Shown: piece after piece, positions 31,806 to 37,220 of the stretch | Layout: each line of letters starts with the position of its first letter | How positions within the stretch are numbered: the stretch's first letter is position 1 | Source: an uncultured bacterium | GTDB taxonomy: Bacteria > Bacillota > Clostridia > Lachnospirales > Lachnospiraceae | Length of the DNA: 37,220 bases | Assembly: GCA_905215405.1 (NCBI GenBank) | Contig: CAJMQE010000034.1 | Location: 1 to 37,220, forward strand | Reading direction: 5' to 3' | Notes under the pieces: generated by a model | The model's input: only the letters and a program-made list of their open reading frames with translations | What the model was told of the DNA's origin: nothing | Databases searched by the model: none | Program-made: the position numbers and the translations under genes

Positions 31806-32666
31806 ATGATATATAATAATCTTGATATACATTTTCAACTGGATGAAACCACAATTAAGGTCTCCAAAATATCTAATGAAGAAATTCTTCATCCTTATCC
31901 ACCGCACAGCCATGGTAAAAACTGCTTTGAATTTCATTATGTAGCCAGTGGTTCTGGCCACGTCCATATTGACAAACAGATTTACAGCCTTAAAACAGGA
32001 TCTTTTTACATTACTGGGCCAAATATTAATCATTCTCAATTTTCAGATACCCAGACTGCAAATGAATCTCCCCTGTGCGAATACGGCATCTACTTTCAAC
32101 TGGTCTCTCCCTCAGCAGGCAAAAAGGATTACCTGCTAAAAATCATGCAGGATAATCCTTTCTGGATTGCTGAACATCAAGTGGTTTTCCAGTCCCTTTT
32201 TCAGGCGATTTTTCAAGAACTGAAATGTCAGAACACAGGATTTACCGAAAATATCATTTCCCTTCTGCGTTATATGATCGTTACTGCGATTCGCCTGCTT
32301 CCCCGCGATAGTAAAAATAGTCCGCATTTAACTCCGTCGACTCCTGACAGTCGAAAACATCTGCTGATCGATGAATTATTTATGAATCATTATAAAGATA
32401 TTACTCTGGCGGAACTTTCCAGTCGACTGGGCCTCAGTCCACGCCAGACTGAACGGCTATTAAGAACGGAATATGGTAAAACATTTCTGCAGAAGAAATT
32501 AGAAGCCCGCATGTCGATTGCACAGATCATGCTTTCTAACAAAGCCTTGTCTATCACCTACATATCCGATTATCTTGGTTATTCAAGCAGCGAACACTTT
32601 TCAAGTGCATTCCGCAAATATTTCGGCATAACTGCAAGTCAGTATCGCCGGCAGAAAAATATCTGA
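31806..32666 (+). CDS. AraC/XylS family transcriptional regulator
   Basis: A 286-residue sugar-type AraC regulator. The N-terminal cupin-like sensor has HPYPPHSHGKNCFEFHYVAS and GSFYITGPNINHSQF (about 25-80). The C-terminal domain has two helix-turn-helices: ITLAELSSRLGLSPRQTERL (about 199-218) and ITYISDYLGYSSSEHFSSAF, ending in the family signature FRKYFGITASQYRRQ. It has a consensus promoter and GGGAG 8 nt before the ATG. It is transcribed away from the MFS/GH95 genes and is probably their regulator. Its stop is 2 bp from the end of the convergent solute-binding-protein gene, with no terminator between them, so the two messages should overlap. Confidence 0.93.
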   Translation: MIYNNLDIHFQLDETTIKVSKISNEEILHPYPPHSHGKNCFEFHYVASGSGHVHIDKQIYSLKTGSFYITGPNINHSQFSDTQTANESPLCEYGIYFQLVSPSAGKKDYLLKIMQDNPFWIAEHQVVFQSLFQAIFQELKCQNTGFTENIISLLRYMIVTAIRLLPRDSKNSPHLTPSTPDSRKHLLIDELFMNHYKDITLAELSSRLGLSPRQTERLLRTEYGKTFLQKKLEARMSIAQIMLSNKALSITYISDYLGYSSSEHFSSAFRKYFGITASQYRRQKNI

Positions 32667-32668
32667 TA

Positions 32669-34237
32669 TTACTTATTTAATGAAGCAAGCACCTCATCTA
32701 CCAGATTTCCAACTTTTGCTTCATATTCTTTTACCGCATCATCGGCAGTCATCGTCCCCGTTGCAACTGCTGCAATCATAAGACTTCTCTGTTTGTTGAT
32801 GTCGCCAATATTATCCCCCAGTGCATCTGTCACTGGAAGTGGTGTTGCTACAGAAGAATGTGTTGCGAAGAATTCCATATTTTCTTTTGCTAAAGGTTCC
32901 AGCAAAGCCTCTCCTGGGTCTCCATCCGTAAATTTTGCCATCGATAATAACGGATTAATACTATTCTTTGTATTCAAAGTACTCGGCTTTTCAATAGATG
33001 GAAGGAAATGAAATGTTCCCTCTGTATAAGTCGTGCCCTGATCCTCTTTTCCCTGAAGTGTGACCGTTTCAGCCTTATCGTCCCAATGAGTTCCTTTTGC
33101 TCCATAAGTCCATAAAGTCTGTACTTCACCGCCATCTAACATCTTAGAAAGCCAGTATTCATAGATTCCCTCTGGATTTTTTGCTCCTGAGGTAATGCAC
33201 CAACATGGTGTTACACGTTCCACATAAGTTCCCAGTTCTTTAATTGGATTCAATGCTATCAGTGAATCATCCAGTCCTTTACTCTCCAGATTTTCCCGAA
33301 GTGACTCTGCCCAGTCACCTGCCCAATATGTAAATACACCTGTCTGATCTGCAAAGAACTTATCTCTTACATTCGATGTAGAACTGTTGATTGTTTCCTG
33401 GTCAATAATACCGTCAGATACCGCCTGTCCGATTCTTGTCATTGCATCCTTCATAGCCTGCTGGCTGAATCCATCTACATATTTTCCAGTAGAATCTTTG
33501 TAAAAGGAATACTGTGCCTGCTGGTAGAACTCTGGCAGATAATTAGTGAACGGTGCCTCTGGTCCAATATATCCGGCAGCTGCAATTACATTTTTACCTG
33601 TGACTTCATGCATCTTCTTTAACATTGTATAGTACTCATCAAACGTGAGCGTCTTCCCTTCCACATCTTCTTTTGTATAACCAGCCTGTTTCAGCCAGCT
33701 TTCCTTCACATAGGTACAGCATCCATTGCCTCTTCCTGTTGCGAACCCATACAATCCCTGTTCTCCATCTTCACCTGTGACCATCAGTGAATTGATTATA
33801 TTATCCGCCGTAGATATCAGCCTTCCTGAATTTTTGATTTCTGAATTATTCCATGCATCTGTCATATTCCATAAAAATCCATTTGCTGCATATAGGGCAT
33901 AATAATCTGCTCCAAGCAAAACAACATCTGGAATGTCCTGATCATTGTTAAATGCATTTGTTACGGCATCATAATAACCGGAATGATCTGGTCTTACCCA
34001 GGCAACATCGACTCCTGTAGCTTCCTTTAACTGATCATAAAACTCCTGTGCCCCGCTGGTTTCTTTGACTACAGATCCGTCGGCCATAACTGTAATCTTC
34101 TCCGGCTTTTCAATCTCTTTTGAGTCTGACACTTTTGCAGATGTCGACGCAGTGGAGCTTCCACAGCCGTAGATACTTAAAGCTGATGTCAGAGCCAGTC
34201 CCACAACCGATACCCTTTTTACTGTTTTTTTAATCAT
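32669..34237 (-). CDS. Orphan ABC-type extracellular sugar-binding lipoprotein
   Basis: A 522-residue solute-binding lipoprotein. The signal peptide MIKKTVKRVSVVGLALTSAL is followed by the lipobox IYGC, with the lipid-bearing Cys at residue 25, then a Ser/Thr linker. The mature part looks like the large binding proteins of the LplA type that serve oligosaccharide transporters (ITVMADGSVVKETSGAQEFY, PDVVLLGADYYALYAANGFL, GVFTYWAGDWAESL). I use ATG 34237 because AAGGAG lies 6 nt upstream; an in-frame codon at 34270 would put a basic extension before the signal peptide. No permease or ATPase gene is adjacent: the flanks are AraC (convergent) and LysR (divergent). Ligand unknown; the shared operator-like motif suggests control with the MFS/GH95 genes. 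Confidence 0.85.
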   Translation of the reverse strand: MIKKTVKRVSVVGLALTSALSIYGCGSSTASTSAKVSDSKEIEKPEKITVMADGSVVKETSGAQEFYDQLKEATGVDVAWVRPDHSGYYDAVTNAFNNDQDIPDVVLLGADYYALYAANGFLWNMTDAWNNSEIKNSGRLISTADNIINSLMVTGEDGEQGLYGFATGRGNGCCTYVKESWLKQAGYTKEDVEGKTLTFDEYYTMLKKMHEVTGKNVIAAAGYIGPEAPFTNYLPEFYQQAQYSFYKDSTGKYVDGFSQQAMKDAMTRIGQAVSDGIIDQETINSSTSNVRDKFFADQTGVFTYWAGDWAESLRENLESKGLDDSLIALNPIKELGTYVERVTPCWCITSGAKNPEGIYEYWLSKMLDGGEVQTLWTYGAKGTHWDDKAETVTLQGKEDQGTTYTEGTFHFLPSIEKPSTLNTKNSINPLLSMAKFTDGDPGEALLEPLAKENMEFFATHSSVATPLPVTDALGDNIGDINKQRSLMIAAVATGTMTADDAVKEYEAKVGNLVDEVLASLNK

Positions 34238-34252
34238 ACGCTTCTCCTTACC

Positions 34253-34310
34253 AGTACATGTTGCATACATGTACTAAACAATAGTATATTTTTCTGACCC
34301 ACACCCCCAA
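34253..34310 (-). promoter_or_regulatory. Candidate promoter and leader inverted repeat of the solute-binding-protein gene
   Basis: On the minus strand: -35 TTGGGG (34310-34305), 16-bp spacer, -10 TATACT (34288-34283). Just below the predicted start are perfect 8-bp arms, AGTACATG / CATGTACT, with a 7-bp spacer (34275-34253), a few bases before the RBS. This could be an operator or an RNA hairpin. A second short dyad, ACCGT-N6-ACGGT, lies at 34349-34364. Confidence 0.4.
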
Positions 34311-34370
34311 AAACAAGTAGATCATGTGTACATAATACTTCCCTTTCTACCGTTTTGATACGGTTATGAG

Positions 34371-34403
34371 CGACAATTCTGTAGTTATGATGTCGTATTA
34401 ACG
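34371..34403. promoter_or_regulatory. Second copy of the TGTCGTATTAACG operator motif
   Basis: TGTCGTATTAACG (34391-34403) is identical to 31713-31725. A CGACAAT half-site (34371-34377), matching the right arm of the first site, lies 20 bp to its left. The element is in the divergent region between the solute-binding-protein and LysR genes. Confidence 0.55.
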
Positions 34404-34463
34404 CATAATTATGGTATAAAACACATAATCTTTCCTTGCATCCAACTATTTGTTTTTGAATGG

Positions 34464-34492
34464 TTGTTTTCCTGACAAAATATTGTTAAAAT
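34464..34492 (+). promoter_or_regulatory. Candidate promoter of the LysR gene
   Basis: Plus strand: -35 TTGTTT (34464-34469), 17-bp spacer, -10 TAAAAT (34487-34492), about 32 bp before ATG 34524. Confidence 0.4.
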
Positions 34493-34523
34493 CTAAACAG
34501 AGATTATAAGAATGGAGACCCCA

Positions 34524-35408
34524 ATGACTATTCGGCATTTAAAAATATTTGTAACAGTTGCAGACTGTGGAAAAATGAATCTGGCCGCGGAAAAACTTTT
34601 TATTTCCCAACCATCTGTCAGTCAAGCAATTAAAGAAATTGAAAAAGAATATAACGTCAAACTCTTTGAACGCCTTTCCCAGAAAATATATCTGACTTCA
34701 GGTGGCGAACGTTTATTAAAATATGCAAGACACATCATCAGTTCCTTTGAGGAGATGGAAATCGACATGAAAAATGCAGGGCACAACACTTCTCTTCGAA
34801 TAGGTTCAAGCGTCAGTGTGGGAACCTGTCTGATTGGATCCGTCATTCAGCAGATGGAACGGGAATTTCCAGATGTATTTGTCAATGTTTTAGTGAATAA
34901 TACGTCAATGATTGAAAATCTGATCCTGCAGAGTCGCCTTGATATCGCAATCGTAGAAGGCGAAACAGACAGCCCTGATCTAATCAAAATTCCAATCTGT
35001 AAGGACGAGCTCGTCATCGTCACAAGTCCAAATCACCCATTTGCACAAAAAGACGGTATTCTGCTCGAAGATCTGGCAAATCAGAGCATTATTGTACGTG
35101 AAAGTGGAAGCCGTACCCGTAATCAGTATGAACGTCTGCTGGCAGAACGCCATATTCCTGTTCGTACCAAATGGAATTCCACCAATACAGAAGCAATTAA
35201 AAATGCATTAAAAGAATGTGAAGGGTTCTCGATCATGTCACGTATGCTGATACGGGATGACCTAAAAGAACATTCCCTGGTAGTCATTCCCGTAAAGGAC
35301 ACTACGATCACCCGTGATATTAATCTGATCTATCATAAGAATAAATTTTTATCCGATCCAGTTATGGGATTTATTCATATCAGTAAATCCATTCCAAAGA
35401 ATATGTAA
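34524..35408 (+). CDS. LysR family transcriptional regulator
   Basis: A 294-residue LysR-type regulator. The winged helix is at the N-terminus: MTIRHLKIFVTVADCGKMNL, then AAEKLFISQPSVSQAIKEIE (helix-turn-helix about 17-37), and VKLFERLSQKIYLTSGGERL. The effector domain begins near residue 88 (LRIGSSVSVGTCLIGSVI) and has the usual ELVIVTSPNHPFAQ and WNSTNTEAIKNALKE blocks; it resembles CysL/CysB-like members. I use ATG 34524: GGAG lies 6 nt upstream, and an ATG at 34512 would overlap that RBS. It is divergent from the solute-binding-protein gene and convergent with chrA. The last three codons and the stop are part of a tandem repeat. Target genes are unknown. Confidence 0.93.
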   Translation: MTIRHLKIFVTVADCGKMNLAAEKLFISQPSVSQAIKEIEKEYNVKLFERLSQKIYLTSGGERLLKYARHIISSFEEMEIDMKNAGHNTSLRIGSSVSVGTCLIGSVIQQMEREFPDVFVNVLVNNTSMIENLILQSRLDIAIVEGETDSPDLIKIPICKDELVIVTSPNHPFAQKDGILLEDLANQSIIVRESGSRTRNQYERLLAERHIPVRTKWNSTNTEAIKNALKECEGFSIMSRMLIRDDLKEHSLVVIPVKDTTITRDINLIYHKNKFLSDPVMGFIHISKSIPKNM

Positions 35409-35474
35409 TACGAAGAATATGTAATACGAAGAATATGTAATATGAAGAACGATGTAATACGAAGAACGATGTAG
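35397..35474 (+). repeat. 16-17-bp tandem repeat containing the LysR stop codon
   Basis: Five units: 35397-35412, 35413-35428, 35429-35444 (16 bp each), 35445-35461 (17 bp) and a partial 35462-35474. Consensus AAGAATATGTAATACG, the last two units reading AAGAACGATGTAATACG. Unit 1 encodes the final Lys-Asn-Met and the TAA stop. Confidence 0.9.
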
Positions 35475-35484
35475 AAACATCCAT

Positions 35485-35530
35485 TAAAAAGGCTGATGAT
35501 TCAGAGTTTATCTGAGCCATCAGCCTTTCT
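35485..35530. terminator. Bidirectional terminator between LysR and chrA
   Basis: A strong hairpin: AAAGGCTGATG (35488-35498) pairs with CATCAGCCTTT (35518-35528). TCAGA/TCTGA pairs inside, with a GTTTA loop. It is flanked by an A-run on the left and TTTCTT on the right. It lies exactly between the two 3'-end repeat arrays of the convergent genes. Confidence 0.88.
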
Positions 35531-35566
35531 TATTGGGAAATCTATCGTATCATTTACGAAGGTACT

Positions 35567-35716
35567 TATATTACGTGTCCTTAATGTTTATATCACGCGT
35601 TCTTAGTGCTTATATTACACGTTCTTGGTTCTTATATTACGCATTCTTAGTTCTTATATTACGTGTTCTTAGTGCATATATTACGCGTTCTTAGTGCATA
35701 TATTACGTGTTCTTAT
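35567..35716 (-). repeat. 22-bp tandem repeat containing the chrA stop codon
   Basis: Six full 22-bp units start at 35567, 35589, 35611, 35633, 35655 and 35677, with a partial unit at 35699-35716. Plus-strand core TATATTACGYGTTCTTAG. The last partial unit contains the TAA stop of the second chrA gene (35715-35713). Read on the minus strand the core is AAGAAC-RCGTAATATA, very close to the LysR 3' repeat. Confidence 0.92.
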
Positions 35717-36270
35717 AAGAGATAAATAATTGTTCCAATTAGACCGGAACCAAAAATAACAAGAATTGGATTCATTTTAAATTTTCTAAGTGCGATCACA
35801 CCACCGATGAACAACACGCCTTCTACCCATCGGAAGTTGCTGAGCACAATTGCACTTTTTTCTGCATCAAATAAAGCAAGTGTCAGAATTGAAAGCCCTG
35901 CTGAGGAGATCATTGCTACGACTGCCGGACGAAGACTAGCCAGTACGATCTGCACACCGTTTAATCCACGGAACTTATAATAAAAATATGCAAGTGTCAG
36001 GCAGATGAGAAATGAAGGAATAATGCATCCAAGTGTACAGAGCAGCGCACCTGGTACCCCTGCCAGTCTGTTCCCCACAAATGTTGCCGAATTGATGGAG
36101 ATTGGTCCTGGTGTCATCTCTGCGATTGTTATCAGATCTGCAAATTCCTCCATTGACATCAGCCCATGATTCAGTACGATCTGATTCTGAATCAGTGGAA
36201 TTGCCGCATAACCTCCGCCAACACTGAATAAGCCTACCTGTAAAAAACTAATAAATAATCTAAGCAGCAT
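35713..36270 (-). CDS. Chromate transporter family protein, short ChrA subunit 2
   Basis: A 185-residue short-chain CHR-family membrane protein, one half of a two-gene transporter. Signature blocks: LFSVGGGYAAIPLIQNQIV near the N-terminus and IAEMTPGPISINSATFVGNR (about 48-67), followed by four to five hydrophobic segments (CIIPSFLICLTLAYFYY, VEGVLFIGGVIALRKFK, ILVIFGSGLIGTIIYLL). RBS GGGAG. Its start overlaps the end of the other chrA gene by 11 bp, so the two are translationally coupled. CHR proteins export chromate or move related oxyanions such as sulfate; in anaerobes the natural substrate is unclear. The stop codon lies at the start of a 22-bp repeat array. Confidence 0.9.
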   Translation of the reverse strand: MLLRLFISFLQVGLFSVGGGYAAIPLIQNQIVLNHGLMSMEEFADLITIAEMTPGPISINSATFVGNRLAGVPGALLCTLGCIIPSFLICLTLAYFYYKFRGLNGVQIVLASLRPAVVAMISSAGLSILTLALFDAEKSAIVLSNFRWVEGVLFIGGVIALRKFKMNPILVIFGSGLIGTIIYLL

Positions 36271-36841
36271 TCTTTTTCTCCCTTCTTAAGTCAAGTATTA
36301 ATGTAATAATGCCGATTGCGAGGCACATTAAGATGACGGTAATCGCACTGATTCCAAGAAAATAAACCATAACAAATGCAGCGATCATTAAAACGATGTA
36401 TAGAACATTTTTCGTTTTGATAACATTCTTTGCAAGATTACAGACCACATCAAAAATAACTGCTGCTACACCAGCACGCATTACCTGAAGTGCCAGAGCA
36501 ATAATTTTGTTCTGTCTGAATTGTGTGTAGAACATGGAAATTACAGTGATAATAATGATCGGGGGTATACTTGTTCCAAGAATTGCAACGACAGAACCCA
36601 AAATTCCATACATTCTATATCCAAGGATCACCGATGCATTGATTGGAATCGGTCCGGGCGATGACTGAGCAATTGCCGTGATGTCGAGCATTTCACTTTC
36701 ATCGAGCCATCCAAGATCCTCAACAAATTTCTTTTTCATAAGAGAGACAATTACAAATCCTCCACCAAAAGTCGATGCACTCAGCATAAACATAGAGATA
36801 AATAACTGCCATAATATCATAGGGCTTTTTTCTTTTTTCAT
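36260..36841 (-). CDS. Chromate transporter family protein, short ChrA subunit 1
   Basis: A 193-residue partner of the following gene. It carries the CHR blocks STFGGGFVIVSLMKKKFVED and LDITAIAQSSPGPIPINASV (about 47-66), then hydrophobic segments GILGSVVAILGTSIPPIIII, VLYIVLMIAAFVMVYFLGIS and AITVILMCLAIGIITLIL. The two proteins are homologous halves that probably form an antiparallel heterodimer, as in other paired short CHR systems. RBS AAAGGA lies 7-8 nt before the ATG. It is the first gene of the pair, with its own promoter and a 20-bp near-palindrome upstream. Confidence 0.9.
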   Translation of the reverse strand: MKKEKSPMILWQLFISMFMLSASTFGGGFVIVSLMKKKFVEDLGWLDESEMLDITAIAQSSPGPIPINASVILGYRMYGILGSVVAILGTSIPPIIIITVISMFYTQFRQNKIIALALQVMRAGVAAVIFDVVCNLAKNVIKTKNVLYIVLMIAAFVMVYFLGISAITVILMCLAIGIITLILDLRREKKNAA

Positions 36842-36882
36842 ACTTTTATCCTTTCTTGATTTGTCCTAATTGGTATGCTCTT

Positions 36883-36935
36883 AATTTACCCTATGCACGC
36901 ATATTTGTAAAATATATATGTTTTATAAAACGTAT
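36883..36935 (-). promoter_or_regulatory. chrA promoter with an upstream operator-like palindrome
   Basis: On the minus strand: -35 TTTACA (36911-36906), 17-bp spacer, -10 TAAATT (36888-36883), about 40 bp before the ATG. Four bp above the -35 is a 20-bp near-perfect palindrome (36916-36935) with centre GTTTTATAAAAC (36920-36931, perfect) and flanks ATAT/GTAT. Confidence 0.5.
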
Positions 36936-36985
36936 AACTATTTAATTATATTAATTTATTACTATAAAAATTCTAAGCTAAATAA

Positions 36986-37117
36986 AAAGTGCTTCTGAAC
37001 TCAATGCAAAGTCTTTCTAATCTAAACACAAAGTGTCTCCATGCTCAATGCAAAGTGTTTCCAATCTAAACGCAAAGTATCTCCATGCTCAATGCAATGT
37101 GTTTCCGATCTATTATC
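36986..37117. repeat. Six 22-bp repeats in alternating A/B order upstream of chrA
   Basis: Exact 22-bp units start at 36986, 37008, 37030, 37052, 37074 and 37096. Odd units end in CTCAATGC, even units in ATCTAAACRC (the last is decayed). All begin AAAGTGTYTCC-like, so the true period is a 44-bp dimer repeated three times. They are not linked in sequence to the array after chrA, although the period is the same. With the palindrome and the intron end, this accounts for most of the 379-bp right-hand gap. Confidence 0.85.
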
Positions 37118-37168
37118 TACTCGCAACTCATTCGCAGTGCTCTCTCCCCTGCAGCTGATCTTTTGTAA

Positions 37169-37220
37169 ATCGGGTAGGAGGTAAATAATTATTTTATTTA
37201 CCGTCCTCCCACACCACCGT
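37169..37220 (-). mobile_element. Probable 3' end of a group II intron (domains V/VI)
   Basis: Read on the minus strand from the window edge, ACGGTGGTGTGGGAGG matches the 3' half of domain V of a common bacterial group II intron type. It is followed by a hairpin GGTAAATAA...TTATTTACC resembling domain VI, then TCCTACCCGAT, the usual intron 3' terminus ending in AT (37169). The intron body and its reverse transcriptase would lie beyond 37220. The match is from memory of such introns, so confidence is moderate; the hairpin itself (37174-37210) is plain. Confidence 0.55.

Noticed and set aside
35567..35716. CRISPR-like array
   Set aside because: Units of 22 bp abut with no spacers, vary in sequence and contain a stop codon; no cas genes are present. 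It is a tandem repeat. The same holds for 36986-37117.

Overview
The window looks like chromosome from a low-GC, spore-forming Firmicute of the Lachnospiraceae/Clostridia type, probably gut-associated. Evidence: AT-rich intergenic DNA, Gram-positive AGGAGG ribosome binding sites, AddAB instead of RecBCD, Firmicute LexA boxes (GAAC-N4-GTTC), an alpha/beta-type spore protein and a single-chain 1250-residue PurL. I support 23 protein genes. Twenty are on the minus strand; the exceptions are a small membrane protein (26707), an AraC-type regulator (31806) and a LysR-type regulator (34524). I saw no tRNA, rRNA, CRISPR or prophage. The only mobile-element signal is at the right edge, where the minus strand looks like the 3' end of a group II intron.

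Layout. 1-1000: start signals of a gene leaving the left edge, then an ANT(6)-type aminoglycoside adenylyltransferase. 1230-4982: purL. 5175-9631: a four-gene minus-strand cluster read in the order 26-residue-repeat protein, FapA/DUF342 protein, M14-type aspartoacylase-like enzyme, and a paralogue of that enzyme that has lost its metal and catalytic residues. 10250-15345: a DNA-repair block with a Cas4-like-nuclease/XPD-like helicase fusion, a TIGR03915/DUF4130 protein and a TIGR03916 radical SAM protein. 15548-18614: release factor 3 (prfC) and a membrane metallophosphoesterase. 18716-26400: spore protein, addA and addB. 26707-27766: small membrane protein and a VOC protein converging on a shared terminator. 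27812-34237: GH95 fucosidase, MFS transporter, divergent AraC regulator and an orphan solute-binding lipoprotein. 34524-36841: LysR regulator and a two-subunit ChrA transporter.

How it works together. Two repair units carry readable SOS control. A perfect LexA palindrome lies just upstream of a consensus promoter for addBA, and two LexA-like boxes sit inside the promoter of the radical SAM/TIGR03915 pair; those boxes also move that gene's start downstream. The MFS/GH95 genes look like an intracellular fucoside-utilisation unit. A 13-bp motif is shared by the MFS/AraC and the solute-binding-protein/LysR intergenic regions, so these probably form one regulon.

The most unusual feature is structural. 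At least six genes end in short tandem arrays (period 13-23 bp) that begin at, or within about 25 bp of, the stop codon: helicase, metallophosphoesterase, 26-residue-repeat gene, addA, LysR gene and second chrA. In three or four of them the stop codon lies inside the first repeat unit. The LysR and chrA arrays share a core, point toward each other and flank a bidirectional terminator. A further 22-bp array lies upstream of chrA, and an in-frame repeat expands the central loop of the MFS transporter. I know of no named element that explains these arrays.
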